From NCBI RefSeq assembly GCF_010119225.1, contig NZ_WNKF01000001.1:62001-126000 (forward strand): a DNA stretch of 64,000 nucleotides, in the 5' to 3' direction. A program made the position numbers and the translations under genes. Position 1 is the stretch's first letter. The number at the start of each line of letters is the position of its first letter. Shown here one piece after another: positions 27,308-38,184 of this stretch. The stretch is from Cyclobacterium roseum. Its GTDB lineage: Bacteria; Bacteroidota; Bacteroidia; Cytophagales; Cyclobacteriaceae. The notes beneath the pieces are model-generated. The model ran no database searches, was not told where the DNA came from, and saw only the letters and a list, made by a program, of their open reading frames with translations.

Positions 27308-28335
27308 TACCGCCAATTTGCATTGCCCGGAGGACAGGGGAGTATGGTTTGCATCATCCGTTTCTTTTTTAAATCGGTAAAATAGATGGAGATTTCATGC
27401 GATACGTGGGCAGGGCTGCTAAAGCGGTTTAGCATGTAATCGTAGCTGTAGGCCATGGTAATGCCATCCAGCAGACTAAAACCCAAAACGGCATTGATGG
27501 AATTTTGGTCGGGCAGCTCATTGAATCGGGTAATATTTCGAAAGCCCAGGCCTCCAATAAAATTTTCTACCTGTAATTGCGGAATGACTTCGATTTGCTG
27601 AAAAGTGCCCTGTCGTTTATAATTAAAAGAAACGGAGAAAACCTTTCGTATGGGATAGGTTTTAAACATACGGTTGTCCAGGTTTTTGACATACCCGCCG
27701 TGTACCCCCCATTTAATCGGCAAGTTATTTCCAATGCCATCATCCAGAAAGCCGATATTGGGTTGGGTGACATGGGCACTGCTAAGGCCAAACCAGAAAT
27801 CTGTCCCCTGAACCAGGGCTCCAAAGGAAATATCCGGGTACCAGTTACTGTCCTCTCCGGGAAGCCGGTCAATGGTAGAGGGATTGATGCTGCGGGTAAG
27901 CAGGTCGATCTGATCCCCAAAAACCAATTCCTGCAGCGTCAAGCTTCTATTGACCACTCCAAACTGCCCTCCGAAGCGCAAGAAAGTCTCCTCATACAAT
28001 TTCAGCCGATAAGAAATAAATCCGGATAGGTCGGCGGAGCGGATTTTTAAAAAGGATTCGGTAAACTGGGAGGCAGAAAGACCGATGCCAATGTTGGATT
28101 CGGTAAAGTAGGTGTCGTAATAAAAACCTGCGGCATTAAAATCATAGCCAAAACCTGGCCATTGTTTGCGGTAATTAACTCCTGCCCGGGTGGTTTCCAT
28201 GGCACCCGCAAAAGCCGGGCTCAGGTTCAAGGGGGCGGCATAAAATTGGGTAAAGTGAAAATCCTGACCCTTAGCCTCTGAAAAAACCATTAATAGGTAC
28301 CAGCCGACCAGGGCTGCGCTTCGTATGTACTTCAT
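27304..28335 (-). CDS. PorP/SprF family type IX secretion system outer-membrane protein
   Basis: A 343-residue beta-barrel protein with signal peptide and the family opening QDFHFTQFYAAPLNLSPAFAG (split: QDFHFTQFYAAP, LNLSPAFAG), seen in nearly all PorP/SprF proteins. These outer-membrane partners are needed for surface attachment or secretion of a neighbouring type IX cargo (SprF for SprB). Its ATG overlaps the stop of the giant upstream gene (28332-28335), so the pair is translationally coupled. It most likely serves that adhesin specifically rather than being the core PorP. Confidence 0.93.
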   Translation of the reverse strand: MKYIRSAALVGWYLLMVFSEAKGQDFHFTQFYAAPLNLSPAFAGAMETTRAGVNYRKQWPGFGYDFNAAGFYYDTYFTESNIGIGLSASQFTESFLKIRSADLSGFISYRLKLYEETFLRFGGQFGVVNRSLTLQELVFGDQIDLLTRSINPSTIDRLPGEDSNWYPDISFGALVQGTDFWFGLSSAHVTQPNIGFLDDGIGNNLPIKWGVHGGYVKNLDNRMFKTYPIRKVFSVSFNYKRQGTFQQIEVIPQLQVENFIGGLGFRNITRFNELPDQNSINAVLGFSLLDGITMAYSYDYMLNRFSSPAHVSHEISIYFTDLKKKRMMQTILPCPPGNANWRY

Positions 28336-31300
28336 TCCAACAGCATCAATGCACCGGTATCAGAAAACGTTCTGCCATCGGTGGTGGTAAAATTAATTTT
28401 ATAAATGTAATTCCCGGGAATAGCCTTTTGCCCACGATAGGTACCGTCCCATCCCTGGGAATCCAACTCCTCAGTATGAAATAAGATCTCTCCCCATTTA
28501 TTCATAATGGTAAACGACAGCGTTTCTATATAAAGAAATTTTGGAAAGAAGAAATCGTTGATCCCATCCCCATTTGGACTGAAAACATTTGGCACTTCCA
28601 GGAAGTAATCCAGGATTTCAATTTCAAAGGTGGTGGAAGTTTCGCAACCCCAGGCATCAAAGGCGGTCAGTTCCACCTGGTATAGCCCAGCTTCCTGATA
28701 ACGATGTAAGGGAGCCGCTTCCAGGCTATTGTTCCCATCCCCAAAATCCCAGTAATAAGAGCGGATGTTTCCACTGCTGTTATTAATAAACTGCACGTCA
28801 AAATTAACCAGATTTTCACCATAAATCGGAAAGGAGCTGGAGGCAAAGTCACCATCTACGAGAATTTGGCTATTGTCAACTTCAAAACTTCGGGACTGAA
28901 CGCAGCCGTAGCCATCTGTTACGGTGACAAAATAGGTTCCCGGTTCGTCTGTTTCCATGCGATACCCATCTTCGGAAACCTCCCCGTTGCTCCATTGAAT
29001 ATCATAAGGAGCCACCCCGCCATCTACATTGATTTCAAAGGTTTCCATGATTTCCCTGGGTTCGCAACTAGTCGAGGTAGTAGAAACCATATCAATAACA
29101 ATGGGAGCAGGCCGGTTTACCCGAAAAGACTGGCTTACAAAACATCCGGATTGATCGGTTATTTCCACCGAGTAAGTACCATTGGTCAAGCCTGAAATTC
29201 CGGGACTAGTAGCTCCATTGCTCCAATTGTAAGCATAGGGTGGCGTGCCTCCGGAAACAATCAGGTCGATGGATCCACTCTGTCCATCCTCACAAGAAAG
29301 GGCGTCCTGTATTTGTTCTACTACTACCAGCAGATCCGGTTCTACGATGTTGAAGGTTTGTTCAATGGTGCACCCTTTGGCATCTTCCACCACCACGCGG
29401 TATTCACCCGGTCCTAAATTATACAAAGAGGACTGTTCCGGGCCATGATCCCAAACGGCCCTTACCGGGGCTTCGCCTCCTTCCAGATTCAATAATATGC
29501 TACCATCTGCGGCGCCGTGACAAGAAATCGGAACGACCTCAGGGCTGATTTCATAAACCGGAAGGTCTTCAATGACCGTATCCCTGATTTGGGTACAGCC
29601 ATTCGCATCGGTGACGGTTACCTGATAAAAGCCTGGTCCGATACCAGTAAACTCTCTTTGAGTGGAACCGATATTCCAACTGATCTGGTAGGGTTCAACC
29701 CCTCCCTCGATATCCACGGAGAGATTTGCATCATTGGCATTGTAACATGAAATCGGAGTTTGATTAAGCGTAAGCTCAAGGGCTGCATCCGGTTGCGAGA
29801 TGTTGATTTCAGGGATTCTCGCGGTACATCCATTGGCATCGGTCACCGTTAACGAATAGCTTCCTGCCGGAATGGCATCCAGGTTTTGGGATGTTGATTC
29901 GATCACCGCTCCATCCCGCCTCCATTCAAAGACATAGGAGTTTGGCACACCGCCACCTACGGCAATATCGATGGACCCGGTCGCTTCTCCAAAACATAAA
30001 ACATCCACCTGGTTGGTTAGGTCTACCGTCAGTGCTTCAGGCTGGTTGAGTACAAACGCTTGTCGGACGTCACACCCGTTTTCATCCTGAACCAGGACTT
30101 CATAAGTGCCGGGAGAAAGACCGGAAATCTCGGAGTCCTCCGAAGAAAAACCATTCGGACCGCTCCAGGTGTAGGTATAGGTACCCGTTCCTCCATCTGT
30201 TGCCAGGCGGACGAATCCATCGGCTGCCTCGAAGCAACTAATTTCAAAACCGTTGAATTCGGAAAGTTCCGGATTTATTTCCAGCGGCTCCGGACTAAGA
30301 ATTTCCAACGCTTCCGAACGGATAGCGCAGCCATTTTCATCCGTCAGGGTTACCTGATAGGTTCCCGGTTCCAAACCTTCGATTCTGGCTTCATCCGAAC
30401 TGAATCCATTGGGTCCGGTCCAGGAAAAGGCGTAATTTCCGGAGCCGCCTGAAACCGTCACATCTATAAATCCGTCACCAGCACCAAAGCAACTGATATT
30501 AAATCCATTATACTCCGATATATCAATAAAATCGATTTGTACGCCTGCTTCTGGTTGCGTAATTTCCAGGTCTGATAGCTCCTCTAAACAGTCGTTTCCA
30601 TCGCTTACCTGAACCCGGTAGGTTCCTGCCGGAAGATTTTCTACTATCCAATTTGTATCGTTGCTGTCTTCCAGTTCCCTTATGATAGATCCTTCCTCGT
30701 CCAGTAGGCGGTAGTGATAGGGTGCCAGAGAAGTTTGCAGCAAGTTTACTCCCAATTGTCCCGTTTCTTGTCCAAAACAAGCCACATCAATTTTTTCGTC
30801 GTCCAACTCTTTGATTTCCAGGGCTTCCGGTTCCTGCAAAGTGTAGGTACGATTTATTTGACATCCGTTTTGGTCCAGGACTGTCAGCTCATAGACACCT
30901 GCAGCCAGATTTTCCACTGAAGGTTGACTGGAGCTAAAACCATCCGGACCGCTCCAGCTAATGGACAGCGGTTCTACCCCTCCGGAGAGGGTTAAATTGA
31001 TAAAACCTTCATTACCTCCATTACATTGGATGGCAAAGCCATTATAGTCAGCTATTTCCTCGGAAAGGGCTAAAACCTCCGGTTCGGTTAAATCCACTGT
31101 TTCGGATAGCGTACATCCATTTTCATCAGCAATCGTTAGCTGATAAGTACCCGGACCCAGATCGGTTATGACAGCCTGGTCAGAGGAAAAGCCTTCAGGG
31201 CCAGTCCAGGAGAAATCATAATTTCCGGAACCACCGGTGACAAGTACCTCGATAAATCCATCCCCAGCACCAAAGCAGCTGATATTGAGGCCATTGTAAT

Positions 31301-34300
31301 CCGATACGTCAATGGATTCTATTTGCACACCTTCTTCGGGTTGGGTGATTTCCAAATCGTTTATTTCTTGCTGGCACCCGTTTCCGTCGGTTACCTGAAC
31401 GCGATACGTACCAGCGGGAAGGTTTTCCACGATCCAGGTAGTATCCGGATTGGAAAGCTCCTCGCGGGTGATCGTTCCGTCTGAATTTTCAAGGGTAAAT
31501 TGGTACGGGCCGGTGGATGCCCTGCTTAAGCTTACACCAAGCTGGCCGGTTTCTTGTCCAAAACAAGCTACGTCTATCTTCTCCTCAGCTAGTTCTATTA
31601 TTTCCAGTTCTTCTGGCTCCAACAGGTTGTAACTGCTGCTTATCTCGCAGCCATTTTGATCGGTAATGGAAACTTCATACAGGCCTGCTTCCAGATTTTC
31701 TAGAGCGGGTTCGCTGGATACAAAGCCACCCGGTCCGGTCCAATTAATGGACAGGGGAGCCACCCCTCCCAAGAGAGAAAGCGTTATGAACCCCTGATCT
31801 CCGCCATGACATTGAATGCCAAAACCATTAAAATCAGAAATGTCCTCCGATACCGTTAAGGCTTCAGGCTCGGTCAACTCAAAGGTTTCAGCGAGTGTAC
31901 AGCCAGATTCGTCCGTTACCAGCAATTCATAGCTACCGGGAGCCAAATCAGTGAGGACATTGCTTTCTGAAGTAAAGCCACCCGGTCCGGTCCAGGAAAA
32001 ATTGACATCGCCCTGACCGCCGGTTACTTCCAGGGAAATGGATCCATCATTGGCGCCGGCACAGGAGATTTCAAAATCATTATAATCCGAGACCATTACA
32101 TTACTAAACTCCAGGCCGATAGCCGGTTGCGTGATTGGAATGTCTTCTACGATATCCGTGCAGCCGTTGATGTTCCGAACACGCACCCAGTAATTTCCCG
32201 CTTCCAAAGCACTGAATTCATACATTTCTTCCGAAAAATTGGTAATGGTTCGAAGGGGGTCGGTCTCCCCCGTAAGTCCCAGTTCAAGTTCAAATGGAGG
32301 TAGGCTTGGAACGAGGCTTATGGTTAAGGCTCCGGTATCATTCCCAAAACATGTGATATTTTCCCTTTCATCTGGATTTTCGCTAATGCCGAGCGGTTCC
32401 GGTTGTTCCAAGTTATAATCAGCCTGGGCGGAGCAGCCATTTTCATCGGTGACGGTCAAAGAATAAAGCCCGGGTCCAAGGTTATCAATGGCAGGACCGG
32501 CAGCGGTAAAGCCATCCGGACCCGTCCAATCAAAGGTGTAATTACCGGTTCCCCCGCTTGGAAGGGAAGTAATGCTTCCATCTTCACTGCCATTGCAACT
32601 GATTTCGAACAAATTATACAATGGGATATTCGCATCTAATGTAAGCGGGGGAGGAGCGATCATTTCGATGGAACCAATGGTGGCCGTACAGTTGTTTTCA
32701 TCGGTCACTAAAAACTGGTATTGGCCCGGCGACAAGTCGTAAATATCCCTTTCTGTCGATTCAAAGCCACCAGGGCCCGTCCATAAGTATTCCAAGGATC
32801 CTGCTCCTCCGGTTATGGTCAATTCAATGCTTCCATCGGAAGCATTGGCGCAAGAAATAGCGAATCCGTTGTAATCCGAGATAACAGGCTCCTCTATCAC
32901 CAACCCTGTAGCGGGCTGCTCGATCAAGATGCCATCAATATCAAACGTACACCCATTGGAGTCAGTAACCCGAATCCGGTATTCCCCAGCCGGAAGCTCC
33001 GTAAAATATACCGGGCTAAAGCCCAGGGAAACGATGGGGTCAGCTGTGATTGCGGTGGCGGCCCCATCTTTAAATGCCTCAAAGAAATAGGGAGAAGTGG
33101 TAGCCCCATCTACTTCTACCACTATGGTACCGCTTTCTTCTCCAAAGCACTGCACATTTTCCCGAAGATCCGTTCGTTCAACAATAGAAAGGGGATCGGG
33201 TTCCGAAATGCTAAAGTTTTCGGCGATAAAACATCCGTTGGCATCGGTCAACCACACGGCATAGTCACCTGCAGGGATTCCCTGACGTTGGAAGGAGCCT
33301 TCCCCTCCTTGTTCTGGCAAAGGACTAAGCCCCGAAGCATCCGGCGCATCCAGATCCGCAAAGTTGCCTTCGTACCAGTTGACGGTGTAGGCTTCCGTGC
33401 CTCCGGTAGGTGAAATGGATAGGAACCCATCTCCGGCTCCATGGCAAGAAATGTCGTTGGCAACTGCACCCAAATCAAGGGGTTCCGGACCTTCAACTAC
33501 GTAGATAGGCGTAACGAAAGCACATACCAGCGGATCGGCATCGGGGATTTCAAAACGTCGGACGCTTTCAGTGATCTCAGCATAATAACTACCTGCAGGC
33601 AGTCCGGAAAGAACGCTTTCCATGCCTACGATCTCACCCGCGGTTTCGATTGGGCTGTTGGTGCCGGTACCCAATTCGTCACCGGAGGAGTTGTACCACT
33701 GAATGGAATAGTCCCTTGCCGCTTCGATCGGACTGCCATCAAAAGGTTGGGACCAGCCTCCGCTTATCGAAAGGTCTATCTGACCGTCACTTTCTCCAAA
33801 ACAAGAGGGATTCTGAATGGTTTCCGTCGCTACAATAGGCTCAGGTAAAACAATTTCAAATTCCTCCGAACCCATACAGCCAAGTCTATCAATTACCTCC
33901 ATCGTAAAATTTCCTGCCCCGATATTATCCGAATTTATTACCAGATAATCACTTGTCAGACTAATTATTTCATAAGTGTCCCTTACAATGTTGTTATCCT
34001 CATCATAAATAATAAATGACATTAGAGGCGCCTCGGCATTATATAAAATATACTCCACTACTCCGCCGGGATCTTCAGCACATAAAGGGCCGGATACATT
34101 AATATCAAAATTAATGGAATAAGCTTCGCCAAGTGGACCAACTTGCTTGTTAAAAACTCGACCTAAATTATCTTCTACAATTACATCATACGTCCCAATT
34201 CTATTTAGATCCAACTCTTCAAAATCAAATTTAGCGGAGGCGGTTCCTTGCCCCGGAAAGGAACTGGTGAAAATTTGTTCTTCAATGACATTTCCCTCCA

Positions 34301-34844
34301 AATCTACCAAGGTAAAAGTGACTGGGAATGATTCTGAGGGAATTCCTGGAATTGGACGATATGCTTTAACTTCCAGTGTGATCATACCCATGCAAGGGTT
34401 TTCTTCATATCTGGTCTGGGTCAATGGAGGGATGACCAGCACCGTTAATTCAAAATCCGCCTGATCCGCCCCATCACTTACCCGAACATTTACCGAAATT
34501 TCTTCTCCTGCGGCATCCCATTTTTGGTCGTATTCGATGGTGCGGTTAATAGAATTCCCTGTATTAGTGTAGCCAGTCCCGGGTTCCACCTGAATGGTTA
34601 GGTCATCCGGGTCCCCACCATAATCAATGGTAAGCATGTCAAGCGTTATTTCTTTCGTTTCATCGTAATAGATGCTCACATCCTCCTGCCCGGTGATGGT
34701 AATGGGGGCAAAGAAGTTCCAGCCGTTTCCTTTGGATTGTATAATAGAAAAAATAACCATTAGCGAAGCCATTACCCACAAACTTCCCTTTAATTTTGGC
34801 CTAAAAAAGATCCTTCTAAAAAAATGATTCACGATAAAAAACAA
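28332..34844 (-). CDS. Giant SprB-repeat cell-surface protein with gliding-motility/type IX C-terminal domain
   Basis: A 2170-residue surface protein. After a hydrophobic N-terminal signal (about residues 20-40) comes a cadherin-like domain (about 55-145, VRVSDGADQADFELTV). From about residue 335 to 1960 there are some twenty SprB-type modules of 75-95 residues with the pattern CxGxxDGxIxLxxxGG, WTGPGGF and PGxYxVxVTDxNGC. A PKD domain follows (about 2015-2073, YYWDFGDGNNSLEAAPLHRY). The C-terminus has the gliding-motility-associated signature VPNVFSPNGDGINDFF (about 2080) and WGEILF, a type B CTD recognised by the type IX system. SprB in Flavobacterium is the mobile gliding adhesin. Motility in this organism is not proven, as such proteins also act as plain adhesins. 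No frameshift was seen along 6.5 kb. Confidence 0.93.
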   Translation of the reverse strand: MFFIVNHFFRRIFFRPKLKGSLWVMASLMVIFSIIQSKGNGWNFFAPITITGQEDVSIYYDETKEITLDMLTIDYGGDPDDLTIQVEPGTGYTNTGNSINRTIEYDQKWDAAGEEISVNVRVSDGADQADFELTVLVIPPLTQTRYEENPCMGMITLEVKAYRPIPGIPSESFPVTFTLVDLEGNVIEEQIFTSSFPGQGTASAKFDFEELDLNRIGTYDVIVEDNLGRVFNKQVGPLGEAYSINFDINVSGPLCAEDPGGVVEYILYNAEAPLMSFIIYDEDNNIVRDTYEIISLTSDYLVINSDNIGAGNFTMEVIDRLGCMGSEEFEIVLPEPIVATETIQNPSCFGESDGQIDLSISGGWSQPFDGSPIEAARDYSIQWYNSSGDELGTGTNSPIETAGEIVGMESVLSGLPAGSYYAEITESVRRFEIPDADPLVCAFVTPIYVVEGPEPLDLGAVANDISCHGAGDGFLSISPTGGTEAYTVNWYEGNFADLDAPDASGLSPLPEQGGEGSFQRQGIPAGDYAVWLTDANGCFIAENFSISEPDPLSIVERTDLRENVQCFGEESGTIVVEVDGATTSPYFFEAFKDGAATAITADPIVSLGFSPVYFTELPAGEYRIRVTDSNGCTFDIDGILIEQPATGLVIEEPVISDYNGFAISCANASDGSIELTITGGAGSLEYLWTGPGGFESTERDIYDLSPGQYQFLVTDENNCTATIGSIEMIAPPPLTLDANIPLYNLFEISCNGSEDGSITSLPSGGTGNYTFDWTGPDGFTAAGPAIDNLGPGLYSLTVTDENGCSAQADYNLEQPEPLGISENPDERENITCFGNDTGALTISLVPSLPPFELELGLTGETDPLRTITNFSEEMYEFSALEAGNYWVRVRNINGCTDIVEDIPITQPAIGLEFSNVMVSDYNDFEISCAGANDGSISLEVTGGQGDVNFSWTGPGGFTSESNVLTDLAPGSYELLVTDESGCTLAETFELTEPEALTVSEDISDFNGFGIQCHGGDQGFITLSLLGGVAPLSINWTGPGGFVSSEPALENLEAGLYEVSITDQNGCEISSSYNLLEPEELEIIELAEEKIDVACFGQETGQLGVSLSRASTGPYQFTLENSDGTITREELSNPDTTWIVENLPAGTYRVQVTDGNGCQQEINDLEITQPEEGVQIESIDVSDYNGLNISCFGAGDGFIEVLVTGGSGNYDFSWTGPEGFSSDQAVITDLGPGTYQLTIADENGCTLSETVDLTEPEVLALSEEIADYNGFAIQCNGGNEGFINLTLSGGVEPLSISWSGPDGFSSSQPSVENLAAGVYELTVLDQNGCQINRTYTLQEPEALEIKELDDEKIDVACFGQETGQLGVNLLQTSLAPYHYRLLDEEGSIIRELEDSNDTNWIVENLPAGTYRVQVSDGNDCLEELSDLEITQPEAGVQIDFIDISEYNGFNISCFGAGDGFIDVTVSGGSGNYAFSWTGPNGFSSDEARIEGLEPGTYQVTLTDENGCAIRSEALEILSPEPLEINPELSEFNGFEISCFEAADGFVRLATDGGTGTYTYTWSGPNGFSSEDSEISGLSPGTYEVLVQDENGCDVRQAFVLNQPEALTVDLTNQVDVLCFGEATGSIDIAVGGGVPNSYVFEWRRDGAVIESTSQNLDAIPAGSYSLTVTDANGCTARIPEINISQPDAALELTLNQTPISCYNANDANLSVDIEGGVEPYQISWNIGSTQREFTGIGPGFYQVTVTDANGCTQIRDTVIEDLPVYEISPEVVPISCHGAADGSILLNLEGGEAPVRAVWDHGPEQSSLYNLGPGEYRVVVEDAKGCTIEQTFNIVEPDLLVVVEQIQDALSCEDGQSGSIDLIVSGGTPPYAYNWSNGATSPGISGLTNGTYSVEITDQSGCFVSQSFRVNRPAPIVIDMVSTTSTSCEPREIMETFEINVDGGVAPYDIQWSNGEVSEDGYRMETDEPGTYFVTVTDGYGCVQSRSFEVDNSQILVDGDFASSSFPIYGENLVNFDVQFINNSSGNIRSYYWDFGDGNNSLEAAPLHRYQEAGLYQVELTAFDAWGCETSTTFEIEILDYFLEVPNVFSPNGDGINDFFFPKFLYIETLSFTIMNKWGEILFHTEELDSQGWDGTYRGQKAIPGNYIYKINFTTTDGRTFSDTGALMLLE
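30200..33200 (-). repeat. Higher-order tandem repeat of three SprB modules, period about 785-805 bp
   Basis: Within the SprB-like gene a landmark module beginning near 33150, 32345, 31560 and 30778 (phrases RENVQCFGEESG, RENITCFGNDTG, KIDVACFGQETG, KIDVACFGQETG) recurs every 782-805 bp. Each is followed by a VxxSDYNGFxISC-type module and then by a module of the NGFxIQCxGG/NxFEISCNG type, so three modules form one unit of about 262 residues. The two copies nearest the C-terminus are the most alike. Boundaries are approximate. Confidence 0.75.
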
Positions 34845-34947
34845 ATTTAATAATTAGAAATACATTTTAATGAGTATGACTACATTCAAAATCAAAATTA
34901 AGCAATTGTGTCAGTATTTTGCTCAAACAGCCTCTTTTTTTATCTAT

Positions 34948-37900
34948 TTATTTTAGAATGTAAGCAAATAAGTCCTTGATCTGCTGATCGTTCAAGGGTT
35001 CCAGAAGCCGTTCAGGCATGATGGAAACCTGCTGTATTTCCATGGTTTGGATGTCATTCCCGGAAAGGAATTCCCCTTTGCCCCCCAAAGGCGGAACCAG
35101 GTGCTTGGTTTCCCCTTCATCGTTCTCCAACTTCCCCCAAATGGTCCTTCCATCTTTGGTCCTGACCTCCATGGTTTCGTACCCTTCTCGTATGGCTGCA
35201 TTTGGATCAACGGTGTGGAGCAACCAGTAATCCAAATCACTGCGGTTATAGCCCGTCAAATCAGGACCGATAGCACCTCCTCCTTCATCCATTCGATGAC
35301 AACTACCGCAGTTTTGAGCGAAAACCTGCTTTCCGGCAATAGCATTTCCTTGCCCGGATTTTAGAATAGCCTTGTAGTTTGATATGGCTTTGTTTTTCTC
35401 CTCGGAAGTCATCAATTTGGTTTCCGGCCAAATTTGCACTGCTTTTTGACGGACAACTTCGTCATCCAACGAGTGAAAATGACGAGCAAGGGAATAGGGA
35501 ACGTCTTCTTTGTGGATTACTTTCGTCTCTATTATTTCCTTTAAAAATGCCCTGGCCCATTCCGGCCGGCTGCTAAATAACCGGATGGCTTCTTCCCGAA
35601 CGTAGGCATCTGCCCGAATTCCCGGATAAATAGAGGCCATTGTTTTTCCAATTTCCGGACTGTCAAATCTCTTTAAAGCATGAATGGAGGCCTGCTTGAG
35701 GGATCCCGGACTGGCACCGGATTCAATGAGATTAACTAAGACCGGCAGGGCCGCCGCTGGCTGTAGTTCCCCTAGCAAATGAACCATATTTAACCGGGCA
35801 TTTAAGGCTTGCTCGCTGTCAGCGATTAGCTCGATGGCCTCGTCCAGATTTGTAAAGTCACCGGACCGCAACGCTAGCTCAAAGGGCTGGGTATCCTTTT
35901 CTTTTTCTGAAACCTTATTCAAGAGCGGTTTTGGGAGGTTCACTAAATCCCTGCCTACCAGACCCTCGTAAAAACCAGCTATCAATACCTGATCGAAGGA
36001 CTCATCCGGAGAAAGCGAAAGCAATTGGGTAGCGGCATCGTATTGATCCGCCCGAATCAAGCGCTGCATCATACGTCCAGCCAAATGCGTCTTGCTTATG
36101 GGACTTTCCCAGATTCGAGGGTCTTTCCAAAAGTCCAAAACCAGCGGTAGATCTCCGGTAACCTTGGATTCCAGTGCCCACCACGTTAGCAAGGGAATAT
36201 CCGGATCTTCCACATCCGGATTTGACTGGATCAAAGCTTTCAATAAGGGAAGGGCTTGCTCTGCTGGTAACCGTTTGGCTGTGGAGGCGATTTGCCCGCT
36301 CACTTCCGCATCTTCCTCTTGTCTTGCCTTTGCAGTCATTTCCTGCAACACCACCGGACTTACCGCCTGTTGGTCTCCTGCCAGTCGGTAGGTCCACAAT
36401 CGTACGATGGGGTCATTATGGTTTAAGGCATTTATGATAAACGTATCTTCAAAACCCTGGGACAAATGAATCGCCCATAAGGCTTCCAGGGCATGCTGAG
36501 GGTTTTCTGATTCAAATAATGAATGCAATGCTGACAGGGCAGCCGAATCTTTTCGGTCAGCAAATTGTCGTAAGGCTTGTTGGCGAAACCACTTGTTCGG
36601 GTGCGTTAATAATTCAGTGAGTTCCGCTAAATCGGCACGAGCCAAATCAAAGGCTTCTTTCCTGAGAGAGGTGTCTTTGGGTAGGATGCGGTATATCCTG
36701 CCGCTGCTTTTGTGCCAGGTATCGCGGGGATCCACATGGGAGAGCCTGCTGTCATACCAATCGGCCAGGTAAACGGCCCCATCCGGGCCGGTTTTAATAT
36801 CCACCGGACGAAACCATTTGTCCGTCGTTTCTACCAGCAACTTTTCATCCCGGGTAGTAAAAGAAGATCCCGATGGCTGGAAGGTGCTTAGTTGGACATA
36901 ATGATGCAGCGGGTTGAGAGCCATCATTTTGTGGTGGTAAGCAGCCGGTAAAAGATCTCCTTCATAGATCATTACCGCATGGGTAAACCGCTTTTTTTCA
37001 CCATCTAAAGGCATATTGGGAAGGTGGCCAAACGCATACGGATTGGTTAAGGCTCCGTGTTTGCCCCAGCTTTTCACATAGTAGCCGCCTTGCTTGTAAT
37101 ACGGACCGCGGCCATAGCCGTTGGAGCCGGAAAATATCCGGCCTTTCCGATCAAATTCCAGGTAAAAGGGGTTGTTTCCTCCTCCTTCCGCAAACAGTTC
37201 AAAGGTTTTGTTTTCCGGATGGTACCTCCAGATGGCCTGCCCCTGAAAGGAAACGGGATTGCTGTTTTCAGCCCGGATGTTGGCGGTGGTGGTGCTTCCC
37301 TGAACCCCGTAAAGCCATCCGTCCGGGCCCCATTGAAGGCTATTGGCGATGGCATGGGTATCCTCTAGTCCAAAGCCTTCCAAATGAATCTCCGGCGCTG
37401 TGTCCGGTTTACCGTCTCCATCCGGGTCCGGATAAGCCAGCAGGTAGGGTGGATTTAAAACCCAAATCCGGTCTCTGCCCAACGCCACGGAACTAGCAAT
37501 ATTTAAACCCTCTATGGCATCAAAGGCATGGGAAAACGTTCCATCACCCTCCTTGTCCTCAAAGACAGAGATGACATCTGCTCCTTTTACCCCTTCCGGT
37601 GGTGCTTTCGGTACCCGGTCAAATTTTACACGGGTATGGTTGTCTATCGAAGTAATTTTTAATCCCTCCGGGTAGGGGTATTGGTGGTATTGCACGACCC
37701 ACAGCCTGCCACGCTGGTCGAAACTCATGTGAATAGGTTGGACAATATCCGGCTCGCTTAGAACTAATTCTATTTTTAAGTCATCCGGCAATTGGAAGGC
37801 CTGAATCGATTTTTCTGGGTCCGTGGGACGGGAATCGGGATCGGTCAGGTCTCCTCTGCCTTCAAAATTTTCCATGTATCGTGCCACGTCCTCATTGGCG

Positions 37901-38019
37901 GCCAGGGAATGCTCAAATTTCTCTGGCTGCTCACAATCGATCAGAAGGATTACCATCAGGCCCAGGGAGATGGAAAAGCATTTGTATTTTGGGGTGTAAA
38001 AAGGAATGGGGATAATCAT
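34948..38019 (-). CDS. PVC-type c-type cytochrome/HEAT-repeat membrane-bound dehydrogenase-like lipoprotein
   Basis: A 1023-residue exported protein with a lipobox (LLIDC, Cys about 29). Residues about 70-440 form a glucose-dehydrogenase-like propeller (GRLWVVQYHQYPYP, GPDGAVYLADWYDSRLSHV). Residues about 460-880 are HEAT-like helical repeats. A single-haem cytochrome c domain follows, with CGSCH near residue 903 and the distal Met probably in QVSIMPERL. This architecture is abundant in Planctomycetes/Verrucomicrobia and in marine Bacteroidota, next to glycan-degradation genes, where it is thought to oxidise sugars or alcohols in the periplasm. No enzyme activity has been assigned with certainty. 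It is divergent from the GH2 operon. Confidence 0.88.
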   Translation of the reverse strand: MIIPIPFYTPKYKCFSISLGLMVILLIDCEQPEKFEHSLAANEDVARYMENFEGRGDLTDPDSRPTDPEKSIQAFQLPDDLKIELVLSEPDIVQPIHMSFDQRGRLWVVQYHQYPYPEGLKITSIDNHTRVKFDRVPKAPPEGVKGADVISVFEDKEGDGTFSHAFDAIEGLNIASSVALGRDRIWVLNPPYLLAYPDPDGDGKPDTAPEIHLEGFGLEDTHAIANSLQWGPDGWLYGVQGSTTTANIRAENSNPVSFQGQAIWRYHPENKTFELFAEGGGNNPFYLEFDRKGRIFSGSNGYGRGPYYKQGGYYVKSWGKHGALTNPYAFGHLPNMPLDGEKKRFTHAVMIYEGDLLPAAYHHKMMALNPLHHYVQLSTFQPSGSSFTTRDEKLLVETTDKWFRPVDIKTGPDGAVYLADWYDSRLSHVDPRDTWHKSSGRIYRILPKDTSLRKEAFDLARADLAELTELLTHPNKWFRQQALRQFADRKDSAALSALHSLFESENPQHALEALWAIHLSQGFEDTFIINALNHNDPIVRLWTYRLAGDQQAVSPVVLQEMTAKARQEEDAEVSGQIASTAKRLPAEQALPLLKALIQSNPDVEDPDIPLLTWWALESKVTGDLPLVLDFWKDPRIWESPISKTHLAGRMMQRLIRADQYDAATQLLSLSPDESFDQVLIAGFYEGLVGRDLVNLPKPLLNKVSEKEKDTQPFELALRSGDFTNLDEAIELIADSEQALNARLNMVHLLGELQPAAALPVLVNLIESGASPGSLKQASIHALKRFDSPEIGKTMASIYPGIRADAYVREEAIRLFSSRPEWARAFLKEIIETKVIHKEDVPYSLARHFHSLDDEVVRQKAVQIWPETKLMTSEEKNKAISNYKAILKSGQGNAIAGKQVFAQNCGSCHRMDEGGGAIGPDLTGYNRSDLDYWLLHTVDPNAAIREGYETMEVRTKDGRTIWGKLENDEGETKHLVPPLGGKGEFLSGNDIQTMEIQQVSIMPERLLEPLNDQQIKDLFAYILK

Positions 38020-38184
38020 TTGAAGTTTAGCATGATGGACGAACGTTTGTTTTGCAAGGCCGCATTAAATTATGGAATTTAACCTTAGATTCAGTGTCAT
38101 TATCCATATTTTTTAATATTTTCGCCTTACTCTTTTACTAAAATCAGAATTTTTAAAATCAATTACGTAAACCTAACCGATTCT

